Source of the DNA: Chaetorhynchus papuensis
Taxonomy: Eukaryota > Chordata > Aves > Passeriformes > Rhipiduridae
Assembly: GCA_013396525.1 (NCBI GenBank)
Contig: VWYX01001163.1
Coordinates: 169,938-233,937, forward strand
Length of the DNA stretch: 64,000 nucleotides
Direction: 5' to 3'
Below the pieces are notes generated by a model that was not told the origin of the DNA, ran no database searches, and saw nothing but the letters and a program-made list of their open reading frames with translations. Shown in pieces: positions 1-14,000 of the stretch; positions within the stretch are counted from its first letter, which is position 1; the number at the start of each line of letters is the position of its first letter. The translations under genes were made by a program, and so were the position numbers.

Positions 1-2378
1 AGCTCACAGTTCTTGTGTTCACCACCTTCACTTCCAAATTCAAGAACAACTTCCTGTGGGATACCATTTGCTGGAATCTGACTGGAGGAAGCTCACCCTG
101 GATGATGTTTTCCCAGGTGCAAGAGCACACATTTGTTCTTGCTGAACTTCATAAGGAAGGAGCAGTGGTTTCAGCTGTGAGGCGAGTGCCCACGACTGTG
201 TGAGCCCCAGAGCAGTGCCTGGGCTGGGCCCTATGAGCAGTGCCCTGCTGTGCACACTGTCCTCCTTATCCCTGTGCACAGCATTCCTGGTCACTGGTGC
301 TGCCCAGCACAGCTGCAATCTCCCAGGGCTGCTCACCAGAGCTGCCAGAGCTCTCTGCTCCTCCTTGGGTTTCCCTGGCTCTGGGATTCCGCCTTGCACC
401 TGGACCCAGCGCTCAGGCACAGGAGGTGCCCCTGCCACAGCTGCCTCAACGAATGAGTATTTACACTTTAACCGGATTTTAAATATTGCACACGCTTCCT
501 GGTGACATTATCAGCTGAATTCGATCTCCTCAGTATAAAAGGCCACTTAATAGGAGGAGGAAGTTTCTTCTTACTGCTTTTTTTAGGGATGGTGAATGCT
601 GATGCAAGATCTGGTGATGAATGTCAGCCAATGTCAGCTTTCTTGTACCATGAAACATATTATTGTCATTGTTCCCCTGCTTCATTTGGTCTAAAAATAG
701 CTTCCTATTATGTTACACCAGACCATGCTTTCTTATGGATATACATACAGGAAAAAAGCTGGTGCATATATCTTTAATTCCTGGTTGCAGCACTAAGTAA
801 AACATACAGTGAGTATCAGGATCAAATCATAGCATCTGTCTGTTAGGATTTGTTGGTATAGAGCTGTCACCCACACGGCTCCTTGTCTGGTATTAAACAA
901 GACAAGTGCAACAGAGAAACATGAGAAGTGTTAATAGTGCTGCAAGTCAGCTGCAAAGAACTTCTGAAGCTAGGCCCTGGATGCAAAATTTCCAGCAATT
1001 AAAATAAAAAACTGTATTTTTAATAATAAATTTAATAAAATAATTCTTTTTTGAGTTTAAAAAAATCTGTTTTAATGAAAAGCCAAATTTTACATATCTT
1101 CCAAGTAAATACTGCTTTCTTATTAAATCAGATATGGCACAAAAACTTTTGCTCTTGGTTTAGTTATGAACCTTGCTCTGTTCTTCAGAGATCTTATTGA
1201 ACTAAACAACACAAGTTATGATTTTGCCAGGGACTTTTATGAAAGTTTACCCTGACTGGAGAAATAACCTCCCATCTCTAGGTAGGAACATAGAGGAGTC
1301 TCTGACTTGGTTAAAAATGCAGTACGCAGACCTAAGATTGACTCTGTCCTTCAGACAAGCAATTCAGCCTCCACACACGAGATCTGTGTGTCATATACAG
1401 AACAGAAAGAGAAGCCCCAGGGGAAAAGGGAAGTTTCCCAGGGAAAGAAGATTATCACTCTTAGGTACAAAGCTGCCTTTGCAGTGGCCCTGCATGGGCT
1501 TAGGGCAGGCACTTCACCCAAGTCTCCCACAAAATCCCTGAATGGCGTCCGGCTCCTCCAGAGCTGCTTCAGAGCAGAAGCCATGCTTGTGGACTCTGAA
1601 ATACTTTCTGAAATACCATCCTCTGTATTTAATCTCTCAGTAGTCCAGGAAAAATTGCCTTCCTCATTTAGGCACCTGCGTTAGGCATGCAAGGTTAGGC
1701 AATAGGAATTGCTTTACACATCTCTCCCTGTGCCTCTGCACCCCATTTCTGTTACTATCAAATTTGGCTAAAGCTGAAGTAGCAGATTGTATCAGAGCAG
1801 TAACTGGTTCAACCACACTCTTCCTGCCCTGATACTTCTGGATGTTTGCATGCCTAAACAGCATCTCAGTCTTTGATCCCCTCTCTGGAGCATGCGCTCT
1901 TAAATTTGACTATTTTTAGTTCCTCGTCAGTGACCATCTCCTCCAAGATGAAAGAGCACGGGATGACGATGCCTACGTATGTTTGTGAACTGCTTTCATC
2001 CTGATTTGGGGAAGTCCTTATACAGGAATAGCACTCTGCTTTTTGACTCTTAAGTCTCCTGTACTTCACCTGAATATCAATTTATTTGCTTCTTGTAATT
2101 TGTCAGACCTGGATAAAATCATTTCCCATTTCTGAGAAGACAGCACACTGATTAATAAAAACTCCAGTCTACTGCTTGTCCTCCCTGCTGTGATCTGTGG
2201 GCATAGAACACATTGATACATTTTCCTGTAACAAGTGACATAGAAGAGATGGCTTAAACTTTTAGAACAGAAAAATTATGATAAAATTCTTAAGAAAGAG
2301 TCAGTACATTATGCATGTGATTAACCTTCATTATAAAGCACATTGAGATCTGTGGATGAAAACTACTAAAGAAAAACT
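1..2378. other. Intergenic sequence, no gene seen
   Basis: I see no coding exon, RNA gene or clear repeat here. The first 450 bases are moderately GC-rich and have open frames on both strands, but they show no known domain, no splice structure and no CpG island. The rest is AT-rich. In other vertebrates the left neighbour of ACTL6A is GNB4 on the minus strand. I looked for its WD-repeat exons and found none. Confidence 0.6.
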
Positions 2379-2690
2379 AATTCTTGTCATTTAGGTTGGA
2401 AAAGACCTCTAAGATCACTGAGTCCAACCTTTAACTCACCATTTCCAAGTCCATCACTAAACCATGTCCCCAGATGCCACATCTACACATCCTTTAAATA
2501 CCTCTGGGGTGGTGACACATCCACCGGCCTGGGCAGCTGTGCCAGGGCTTGACAATCCTTTCCATGAAGAAACTCTTCCTAATATTCACTTTAAACCTCC
2601 CCTGGTGCAACTTGAGACCATTTCCTCTTTTATTATCACTTATTATTTGGGAGACGAGACCAACACGCACCTCGCACTCCTTTTATGTCA
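2379..2690 (-). repeat. CR1 LINE fragment, 5'-truncated
   Basis: Read on the plus strand, this is the reverse complement of a CR1 3' end. It begins with a degraded terminal repeat, then the 'ggttggaaaagacctctaag' and 'gagtccaacc' blocks, and continues to a degraded form of the 'cttgaggccatttcctcttg' and 'ttacttgggagaagagacc' blocks near 2,620-2,670. The element therefore lies on the minus strand, with its 3' end at about 2,379 and its truncated end at about 2,690. It is clearly diverged and non-coding. Confidence 0.85.
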
Positions 2691-5600
2691 CTGAGTACTT
2701 TAGTGCTGCTCTGTGGCAAATCTGAGCTTTACTTGAAACTCAAGGCTCCAAGTCCTGCCTTACCAAAGCCTCATCATCTGCGTGTTACCACATTTCTACA
2801 AAGAAACTTGCTATTTAAGAGACTGAATGCCTGAAAATAGAATTACTATTTGATCTCACACCATTTGTTTTCCTCTGTGCTACAAACTGAATGAAAACAA
2901 AGCAGATACAAATGGACAGTTTTATTTTCAAGCTGATTAGATTTTATAAAGCCATTTGGAAATTTATTTTGAGCATAGCCTGTGTTTCTGTAAGACAAAA
3001 AATATTGCCTTCAATTCTGTAAGATTTCAGCTTTTTCTTAACAATCCTTCTGCTCCTTTTGGACAGGTTTTAGCCTTTTTTAAAACCTCTTTAACAGGCA
3101 AACTGAATCCTGCCTCTTGACAGCATACCAACGTACCTAAAATAAGAAAGTGTATGTGCTGAATGCTTCTTTTGCTACAAGCTTCAGATCAAGTCTTTGA
3201 TGAGAAAAACATACTCTCTTTTGAAAGCTGAAACCCTTCAGCAAATATTGCTGCAATATATCTGCTTTACTATAAAGAAAAGCCTCTTTAAGAAAGGGCT
3301 GTGAATTCACATTCCCAATCCAAACTGTGCGTCACAGCCTGAATTTCCTGGTCTGATAACACTGCTGAAATGCCTCCCAGAGAGTAATTTCAGCCTTAAT
3401 TCAGGTTTGTGTGGTCAGCAGAGAATTAAGGAAACCCCACAGTAGAGTCTAATGGCTCTAACAGCTTCTGTGCTAACTCCCATATTCCCTCCACATAGAA
3501 CGGAGCCAGGGAAAGGAGCATTCTTCAAAAACAAATGTTTCAGAGGAAGATGAAAGAATCCCCATCCAAAGTGGGCAATTCAGAAGTAGTCCAGCCTCTA
3601 AATGATATTTCCTTTTAGCCTCCATTGAACATTAATGAGTATAACTCTAAATTTCTAACTTGTTTTATGATATTCTTTCTACATTACATCACACTACCCG
3701 GTGTGTAAAAACAATGGAATGAAAGCCTCTAATTTTAGCTGTCATAAGTTAAAGAATAAATGGCAGCAGAAGCTCTCACATATAATTGCAGGATTTTAGG
3801 TGACTACAGACAAAGTTCTCTTTTCTGTACGTGCACAAATGCTCAGCCCTTCAAGCAAAATTTCAGGATCTGCATGAAGTTTTGTGTGCTTAGTAGTTAA
3901 TGGTGAAGGTGTCACTATGCTCAGAAATAGAGCCAACTTTCCCATGTCACATTGAGCTTATTAATAACCCCATTATTTCTGTCGCAATGGCACATGTTTC
4001 TCCACTCCTTGTTATTGTTATGCAACTGGAAGAGCTTTCAGAATCGCTTCTGGCTGAGCTTGAACAGGTAAACTATAAAATCCAGCCTGAATTGAGCTTT
4101 ATGCTGAAATGCTACTGCAATTCACCAGATGAATGCTGAGTGACACGGAGTATGCAATTATGCAAGAAGAGTGTTTGCAACAAGCCATCTTGGAAGTACT
4201 TCCATTTGTGAGAGGGTTTTTTCATATTCTGAATCTGAATACATTAAAAAGCCTGTAATCACTTAATAGAGTCAAATCTGCAATTCTTAATTCTGAATAT
4301 CTTCTATAATGAAATGAGCTTCTCAATTCTTGTGATTAACTTGCAAACAAAGCCAAATACAAGAAGCTGGCTCAGAAAAATCAATGCAGGAAATCACTGC
4401 CAGATTTCTCATAAATATTTCTGCCTTAGAAACCACTGGAATTTACACTCTCTTTATCACACATTGTATAGGACTATATGCAATTACAGCACTTCCTACA
4501 CAAAAAAATACAGATCTGGCTAAGATCTTGCATGAATGGATATGAAAATTCTATGCAACCTCCTGGCAAATTGCCAAAGTGGCCCTTGTGCTTAGAAAAC
4601 AGCGCATCGATCTCATCTGATCTCTGTGTTTACACGTGTATGCCAATATTGCCACAAAGCTGCTTTGTTTAGATGTGCATTTTCATGACCTTGAAGCACA
4701 GGATAATGTATTTCTTATTCTATTCAGCATCTTCACACAGGGGTATCTACAATCATTATAAAAAATCACCAGTCGGAGAAGTGGGATAAAAAAAAGGGAC
4801 TTCGACTGTTCAGTTTCTAAATTAAGCTACATCTGAAGTTAAAAATAGCCCTTCTGACTGAAGATGCTATGCTGCCTGAATTTAAATAGCCTGCTTCTTT
4901 CCCTGACAGATAACATTTATTGTGTTCTCTGCTGCAAAAAAAAAAGCCTTCTATAAGGTGGCTACCTTTATTTTTATGTCCAATTTCCCTTCACCTACCA
5001 TGACAGCATTGAAAAAAGTCAGTGTTCTATCTGGGAAGTGCATCAATTTTGCCACACGTACATTTCTCCAATTTTGCTAAAACAGACCTAAAACTAAGCA
5101 TGTTATGTATGTGTGACTTTTCTTAGCTCTTTCGGCAGATTTTTCTGGGAAGATCCGTACTAAGAATACATTGTCTGAAATGCAATCAGATTTCTGTTTA
5201 CTTACATACATATATATATTGCTAGATGTTTCTTTGCTGTTTCTGGATAAAAAGAAGTATGAAATGCAATTACACACAGTACATGTGAAATGGTTTACTC
5301 ACCACTTTTCCCCAAAATACTGAATGAAAAGAAGCTGTATCCCTTTTCTCTCTAGGCCTAACACAAAGCCAGCATAAGGATTTCTATCCTATCCATATTC
5401 CTACCATAGTCAGAGGCTGAGAGGTCATAATTAAGATACACAGGACCTGCTTGTGCTACTCATATAGTAACTCCAACATTGGTTTTATAGCACATGTAGA
5501 TTAGAAAGGTAAAAATTCTTTCAAGCCACCCTTACCCTTCTCACCAGTTTGAGTGAGTTCTTTTTGTCAGAATTTCTGGTGCTCCAATCTGCACCGCTTT

Positions 5601-7104
5601 AAATTCCAGTCACTGTATTCATGCTCACCCCTGGGAAACTGTTAATTTTCCTCAATATTCATTCTAAATTTACTGTGCCTTAATTTCAACATTTTATGAG
5701 ATTAAAATTAATCAGATTCACTTTCACATTTTAGGCAAGAAAATAATAAAGGTGCACTTCTAATGTGCAAAGTGAAACTTGAATCTTGCTGTATTGAGAC
5801 AACTCTGCTTTCCCCCTCTTTGCTAAATTGCACATTTTATATGAGCATTCCCAAAGGAATAGCACAGAGAGACTCAGGAATAAGTAAATGAAAGATGAGA
5901 TGGATATAAATACTCCTCTTACCCCCGAGAAAGACTTTCACATTGCAGTCACTTTGTGGACTAAAAGCCTGAAAGGTCCCCAAAAGCTTTATAAGCATCA
6001 ATAATATTTGCAATGATGTAAGCCAGAGGCAATGATGTAAATTCTGCAGTCCCTAATTGAATAAAACACCCATTGAAGTCAATAGGAATTGCAGTCAATT
6101 AAGCCGTAAATATTTCAGGTCCTGAGCTTTTTACATAAAAAAACGAGGCATCTACGAGTACTTTCATTTGTCCAGGGCAATGTTTGCTCGGAAGCCTCTG
6201 TGAAAGCAGACGGGGCTGGAGCAGCCACGCTGAGGTCAGGTGTGTGGGGTCAGTCACCAACTCCCACCACGGTCTGGCAGGGTGCCTGTTCACTTACCCA
6301 GGTGAAAACTGGAGGCTGCTTTCACGTGAAGGCCTCAAGCAACAAGGGCACTTGTATGGATGGGGGGCTGAATTTGACTCAAATTTTAGGTAATATGGTA
6401 AATAAATCCTCATGAAATTTGATGTGCGTGTCCAGAGCCCATCAGAGGAATGTAATTTCTCTGAGCAAGTGAACCCAAGCCGTAGTCACAGCTGTTAATT
6501 ACTTACCAGTAAATGGGTAGGTGTGTGGCAGGGTTCTGTCACGTACAGAACAGCTTATGTTGTCCTTTGCTGTGAGAAATGAGAGCCACACGTGCTGCCC
6601 CTGAGGAAGGGCAGAGGAAGGAGGGTCTGTGTGCAGCCCTGGCCCTGCAGATGGCTCAGGATCACTCCTGCTGCTGGAAGGCAGGGCCCTGGCTGCCAGA
6701 AACCACTCGCATTGCACTGTGTCAGGAGCTTCACAAAAGCACACAATAATGCATGTAATGAGTCTCCAGAATCACATTTGTGAGGCCTGGAGAATGTTTC
6801 TCTTTCCCAATGTGAATTACTGAGTCATCCTGTTCATGTGAGACAGACTGAATTCTCTTCCCAAAGAGCTCCTTTGAATCACTGTTACCACCAGTTAACA
6901 GATGTTGCTCTCCAGGAAAGTTTTTCATACAAGCTCTTATAATCATGGGGATTATTTCAACTTGACCTTATAACTACAACAGAAAAACAAGATGAACTGG
7001 GGGGGTCTCACAGGGCTGTGTGCTGCAGTACTTTGCATATCTAAGTAACTAGGCCTTGAACAACATGGCTACTCAAAACACCACACAAAGAATAACAGAA
7101 ACAG

Positions 7105-7227
7105 TCTTATAAGGTAAATACTACTAATTCCCAGCTTACACAGGGGGAGAAACAAGCCCTGAAGTGTTTGATGGACTTGTCTGACACCACGCAGCAAACA
7201 TGTAACAATTCAGCAATAAGAGATGGA
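7105..7227 (+). repeat. MIR-like SINE fossil (CORE-SINE type)
   Basis: The stretch follows the order of the MIR consensus: an 'aaggtaaatactactaattc' block, a 'gggggagaaac' block (consensus 'gatgaggaaactgaggc'), then 'gacttgtctgacaccacgcagcaa' in place of 'acttgcccaaggtcacacagc', ending near 'agatggaatg'. Identity is low, as expected for an ancient element. The family call is from memory of the consensus and needs a profile search. Confidence 0.45.
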
Positions 7228-10200
7228 ATGTTCAAAAGCATGTCTCTTTGAAACTCAGAGCCCATGGATGTACAATAAAACTCAAGTTAAATACTTGGAA
7301 AATAGGACTAAAAGTATAAATTGGAAGCTTTTAGTAAAGTGCTTTAAAATGCCCATCTTCTGTCAACCACTTCTGTTTTAAACCACAAGACATTTCCTCT
7401 CTAATTACTTGCTCAAAGTGAACCTTACCACGCACTTTAAAAGAGACATTAGAAATGCTGCAATACTTTCCAAATTTCAACCTTTTCTAACAATGCATAT
7501 TTCTGGTCAAGCAACAGTAACTTTCCTTCTACATGCCTTTGTTGTGTTCCTGAACTGCAGTTTCAGATGATAAAGCACATTTTCACCACTCTTTTTTCAA
7601 AAATGCCAGTAACTGGCAGTTTAAAATCAGACATTTACATTGCAACTATTCCTGTGCCTTCTGGGGCCACTTTCACTAAGTTCATACAATTAAATTATTC
7701 TCTAATGCTCTGAATACACACGTACCATGATTTTACACCAGAGTTTTGGAGTTACGTCACCAGATCCCAGAAGAAACAGAGCTATGCTTACTCACAGCAG
7801 TGGACAGTCAGGCCCAGGTAATGAAACAACAGCCTGGATTCCAAACGGTGGTAACAAAATACAAAACCATAAGGCTTTGGTTTGATAAAAATGAATAAGT
7901 AAATTTTTCATCTGGTGGTCTCATTAATCTCTACAGTCACAAATTAAAACTCACAATATTCCTGTGAGATATAGATCCAGAGAGATAATGTTCATTAAAA
8001 AAACCTACAAACCAACCAACCAAGTAATCTATGCCAGATCATGGATGGATGACGTCTACCAGATAAAATAATCCATCAGGTCAGGAGAACTGACCTCCAA
8101 CAGCAAAGGCCACCGTTCAGGCTGAGCTGTCCAGTGCAGTGATAGCACTAACGCTGTTATCAATAGTGATTTGCTTTGTCATACACTATGTTTAGAAACC
8201 ATTGTTCACTCAATGATTATTCACCTTCATTTATTTTTTGCCTTCTGTTTCTCAAGGGATGAGGAGTTTGGGCCACTGAATGTTTTTATACACTCTTGCA
8301 CTTATCCAGCCTGTCTCAGTCTCTCCAGGAGAGACTTCTCTTTTGGCTTCTCTTCTGCCATCCTGACATGTGTCTCCTTGTTTTCCAGCCTGTGCCATAC
8401 TTTCCCATCCTGGTCTGAAGTCTTTCTGCCAGTAGATCAGTTTGTGCTGTTAATTATTCCTCTTCTTCTCTATGTATTCAAAAGTACAAGATAAAGAAAC
8501 AATCTGAATTCACCACTCCAGTGTCAGACATGGCACTGAAGGGGTCAAATTGCTGAACAGCACTTTGTGTCACCGGGCAGACACTGCATCTCAAGCTCTA
8601 ATGTCTCTGTCCAAGCCCTGCTCCCTGGCTCACCACCCAAATCCTGCATGCCCTTCACCAGGATGCTCCAGGAACCCCATCTCTTCCTGGCCGGCTCCCT
8701 GGAGCTCTCTGCTGCTTGGTTCACGGCACTCCCAGTACTGAGCATCACTAAACACCCCTGGTTCCACCCAGCCCTACAGCTCTCCTTCATTCCTCCCTGC
8801 CCTTTGCCTCCTGACTCCTCAGGCGTGAGAAGCTGCTGTAGAATTAGAATTGCCAATCTCCTGCATCTCTCCTCAGGGCCACAGACACCTTGCCCTAATT
8901 ACTGGCAGCTATACTGTGAACAATTCACAGTGCAGGCTCCTTCCCTTCTCCTCCTTGCAGCCTCCCTCTCTCTGTCCCACTGTGTGGAAGTAAATGCTAT
9001 TCTCTGCATAATACAGCCAGGGAGCATTTTCAAGTTGGAAAGAGGGATGGTGAAGCAGATAGACAGGGAAAAGGTAGACAGAAGGATAAAGACTGAGGCT
9101 TGTTACCCACCATCTTCTCCACAAAGATTTACCTCTGAATTTCCCATTTGATAGCCTACTTTACTAATTAATATGCCTTATCCAAATGTCATCATATTAT
9201 TTTTCTGTCAAAAGACACCACCAAGAATAATACAAAACTATTATTTTGTGGTTCTGCTTCCCAGACTACTATAAATAGTGAAATCATATGGAATGCTGAT
9301 AAACATTAGATAACGATAAATTTTCTTTGAGCTTACTGATTTTTTTCCCCTACAGTGTAAGCATTTAATATTATTCATATCTTAAACTGCTTAAAAGTGA
9401 CATCCTGCACACAGATGTCAAAAAACAGTAACAATTTTTAGAAAGAGGAAACAGGTCTACTTTCTGAACAAACATATTTTCTCAACAGCCTGACGAAAAG
9501 ATCATTTTCATCTCAGACTTTTAAAATTGTTGCTGTGAATTCTCTCTCACATATACACATCCAGACTCACTGCTGTGCTCCAGTTGTTTTGATAATGCAA
9601 AGCTATCATAAACATATCTGAACACATAGCAACATCTAAAATTTAGCAACTGGAATTTACCACACTAAATTAAGTGCCCCAATACATTTTTCTACTGTGG
9701 AAAATTGTGAGCCAAAATTACACTCTATTTGCAGTAAGCAGAAAATAGAGTGAAATAAATATATGCTTTATTCTGGTTAATATATGCCATGCTCATCAGG
9801 ACAGGTGAGATTGTCAGGATGTGAAGCACATGTGTAGGTGCACATATATTAAGCAGCAAACAGTAATTCTGATGAGACAGTCACTAATTTGAACTTTGAC
9901 ATATTGGCAATTCTACAGAAAAACAATCCAACCACCTCATCAATTGTCCCTCTCTCCCAAGAAGCCATCACACAAACAAGGAACTGTGCCAGAGTAATTC
10001 TAAGGGGGGGTGGGGTCATTTAAAACAGCAACAACAAAAACCAAATGAAACCATCCCAAACCAACAACTTCAGTCACATATGCCCTAACCCAGATTACAC
10101 GTAAATACTTCATAGAAACTTCTGAGGTCACTGGAAACATCTAAATAGATTATTTTTGCCTCATTTCTCATATATTATTTAGGTGCCCTCCCATGCAAAA

Positions 10201-10741
10201 GAACAAAATCTGGGCCCATCCTGCAAGGCAATGACCACTGCCAGCTCACACTACTGATCAGAAAAAATGTTTCCAGTCTGGAGGCTCTATTTTGTCATTG
10301 TCCATAGGTGAGCAAAGAGTCACCTTTTTTGAGCCTGCAAGTGGCTATTCAATAGACAACATTTAAAAACAATAGGAGTTCAACATCTTCAGCATCCTAT
10401 GGGACAGGACTCCTTCCTGGATTTTCAGTTTCCAGCAGATGTGGCCTAATACATACATACAGCACAATGAAGTGTGTCCAGAACTTCCCATTTGCCTGAG
10501 AGGCAACCATGCTTCATGCTCTGAAAGCTGCATTACAACACTCTGTGGGTTTCTTATTTTTAATTAATTCTTCTAAAAATATTTGGGGCATGAGTGGATG
10601 TATACGGTGATTGCAGCGGTGAGAGAGGCTGTGGGGTTCATAGTTACAAAGAGAATAAAATCCTACCCTCCTGCAGCACTACTAAGATTTCATTGTTCAC
10701 ATTAGGCAAAACCTCTCCAATTTCAAGGTCAGCTACATGTA

Positions 10742-10769
10742 GAACAACAACAACAACAACAACAACAAA
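10742..10769 (+). repeat. (AAC)n microsatellite
   Basis: About nine uninterrupted AAC/ACA triplets, followed by an A-run. It may be a polymorphic simple repeat and has no coding context. Confidence 0.95.
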
Positions 10770-11009
10770 ATAAAGTAATTATGCTCAATGTTTTTAATAA
10801 ATCCAGACAGGACAGTTAATAAAATAGAAAAATCCTCACTTACCTCAGTAGTTGTAAGCTGTTATTTCATACTCTGTAAACTTTCCCTCCCTGCTAACTA
10901 AACAGAAGTTCTGCAATCTTGATGCTAGAATAGCTCTCAAATACATACTGCAGAATACCAAAAAAGAGAAAGCCTATGTTGTCCTTACTAGCAGGCATCT
11001 CTCCAGGGA

Positions 11010-11056
11010 TGATTGGTCATTACCCTGGCAACCCTCACAAATGGCAAATGACGTAA
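11010..11056. promoter_or_regulatory. Candidate NF-Y / RFX / CREB site cluster
   Basis: Within 47 bases lie an inverted CCAAT box ('gattgg' at 11,011), an X-box-like palindrome ('attaccctggcaac' at 11,019-11,032, one base off the RFX two-half-site form) and a CRE-like 'tgacgtaa' at 11,049. RFX, NF-Y and CREB/ATF are known to bind together at X-Y modules. The surrounding sequence is AT-rich with no CpG island, so this could be a distal enhancer, the promoter of an unannotated RNA, or chance. Confidence 0.3.
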
Positions 11057-14000
11057 AGAGAGTGGGAAAAAAAGCCACTGAGAGCAGAAAGCACTATATG
11101 CATTATAGATAGTTCTGGGAATCCATGCTCACATATGCATTAAATGGCTTCAGAGGAGCACAGGGACCTTCCATTTTGCAGAGCTGCCTGCTGAGGTGAA
11201 TAAGAAACTTTCTAATTTTTTTCTTAATCAAAGCATTGGGAGCATCTCTAAGTTTTTAATTGAAGCAAATTGGGGTTTGATTATTTTAATAATTCAGACA
11301 CTGGGTTTATTCTCTCTTTTTTTTTTTTCCAATTCTGTTAAAATTTCCCATTAAAACAGCTCAGAGTCATATTCAGACAAGAGTGGATGTATTTTTCATT
11401 ATTCCTTTTTACCTTATTTATTGCTACATAAAGTTACCTATTATTATATTTATTCACATTGTTTCATACCCTCATTTTTCCCTAACAATTCATTTGTACA
11501 AAATGTACAAGAGTTCTCATGTTTATGTTATTAAACACATTAGCAGTTGTATTTAGTGTTACTGATAATTATGCCTAAAGAAGATGTGGCTCGAGCCAAA
11601 CACTAGGGGACAAAATAAAAAGCTATTTTTGCTCAGAATGATCACAGTGAATTTGACCACACGATGATCCATCTGTCACAGAGTGAGATGAATTTGGGTG
11701 TGGTTAATACTTCCACAGTAAGATTGAAAAAAGCACCAGTAAGATAAAGGAAATTGGCTTTGAGATTCTTTAGCATCTGCACTACTCCACAATTCAGTAA
11801 AGTGGAAGGAATTCTGGGTACAAAACCCAAGAAAAGGATCTTCCACCCCTGCTTGCATATGATACTAATTACAATCCAGGCATCCTTTTCCTCACTCTTC
11901 TTTAGACCTCAGGATTTCTGGATTCCTAAATGCACAAAAAACAACTTTCAAAGAGCACACTGGAGAGCATTAGCACTCAGATAATTTTATAACCTAAAGG
12001 AAAGGGCACAATTCTCTGAAATAAGAACTGAAGAAGCGAGGTGAGGTGGCTGCTCTAACCACTTAGCTATTATGTAAAAGTTGGATGGAAATGGCTCTAC
12101 CATGACAACTGAGTTTCCTGTTGAACTGATGAAAACGCATTAGATGTATTAGAACTCTGCTCCACTCCAAACCTGAAATGAAATGGAAGTAACCAGCAGC
12201 TTCCACTAGGATATTTCTGTAACCTGGCTGCCTAAATTCAATTAGTTACAGCTTTTTGGAACAGAAGTTAGCACTCTTTGAAATTCAGATCTTTATTATT
12301 TTCCAAATCTACTGCTCCTTTGCAATCAGGAGGAAGGTGTTACATTTGTGTCATGACAATTTTCCAAAACGCCTGAATGAGCCATTGGAAATGACTGAGT
12401 TTTATGCCCAAAGAAGTAATGATATTGCATAATGATCCATTAGGTGTACTTTATTTATTTGCCGAAGACAACTCATATTTAATTATTTAAACTCTGGCAA
12501 TATCATACTAGCAAATGTTCTGCTGGGTTATAATTGACAAATGTCTTGGTCTAGCAAAGCGAAATCTCGGTATAACATTGCCTCTGATATTTCATCCTTT
12601 TCCTGACAGGAGGACGAGCACTACTTTGTGTTTAGAAACCACAGAAAGCAAAGTTTAGCAATTTGTGTATGGCCAATGTGAGCTCTATGTTCCCATAAAT
12701 CTTCTCTCTGATGGTCCAAACCTAAGCTTCTCACTTTTTTTTACAGTTACTCTTTGCAGAAATTTAGATCCAACTACAAACTTTCCACCAACCAACCGCT
12801 CATTACCAAAACTAAACAAAACCCTTACCATTGGTGCTCCCAAAGTTGCTGTTGTAAGACCAAATGTGGTCTGTCATGGAAATACTTTCTATGAAATGCT
12901 AGTAGATGTAAGACCAAAAAGTACTGAAATATACAAAAAACTTTGTGTGTTTTTGCAATACAGATTGCACAGAGATTTCTGTGTTCTGTGGTCTTAACAA
13001 AATCTTCATATTTGTACATCATATCCAGGCCCGTCAACTTGTCTTTGTCTGAGCATGTGAGATTGACTCGTGAATGTTCTGGGCAGCACAACAGGGAAAA
13101 ATCCAGTCAATGAGTAGGGAGAAGGGGAAGACACTGGTGCAGAGCTGCACTCAGGAAAAAAATAGTTTTTAATGGAGTCTTAAGAAAAGGCATAAAGAAA
13201 AATAGGGTTGCCAATCCTTAAAGGATCCTTTCCATACCCTGGTATAATTTGCCAACACATTATCAAATTAAATTAAAAATTCACCAGTATGTTAAAAAAG
13301 GCTGGAGACAGGAATCACTCAGTAAGTAAATTATTACTGATTTTAAGTGATTCATCCCAGAAAAGGATCAGCTCACTCAAGTGAGTGGGAATTAAAAGTC
13401 TTCAGCATTTTTCTGGCTCAAGCATTTAAACACTTGTGAAATGTATCCTGTTGCAGAATCCATTCACTTAAACACGCCTGTAGTGACCTGGTGTAAAGGA
13501 CAATCACACCTACTCCATACTTTCCAAATTCTGTTTTTTCTCTTAGGTGTGTCTATTTCAATTTGGTTTTCAGCTGGAAAAAAATGAGCTCAGGTTTTAG
13601 CAGGCCTGAGGCTCCTCATGTCAGAGAGTTACAGAAAAATTCCCAAACCTATCAGAACATATTATCTCTCCAAAGGCCCTTACACTGTCACGTCACATAC
13701 ACATCAAAGGGGTGAATTATGATTTTTGTTTCCCAGGCTATGGACGTGATTCTGAACAATACCCTGTTGAGTAAGGATAATATATTCTTTTTCCTTCTCT
13801 GTCCTTCTAGAGGACAAACATGTCCCTCGCCAGATGATGCCAAACCCATTATTAGTGTCCTTGCACTTCTCCATTAGCAATATTGCAGCAAGACCAGCTG
13901 ATGTCAAGGGTGTTCATGCTGAAAGATAACAACATTCCTTAGAAGGAGAAATTACAGCCTTTTAGCATTCTCTGGCTTTCCCACAGTTTAGCTTTATCTG

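Noticed and set aside
8567..9151. 194-codon plus-strand frame in the left intergenic region
   Set aside because: Composition is Ser/Pro/Leu-rich as in translated non-coding DNA; no family resemblance and no splice or promoter context.
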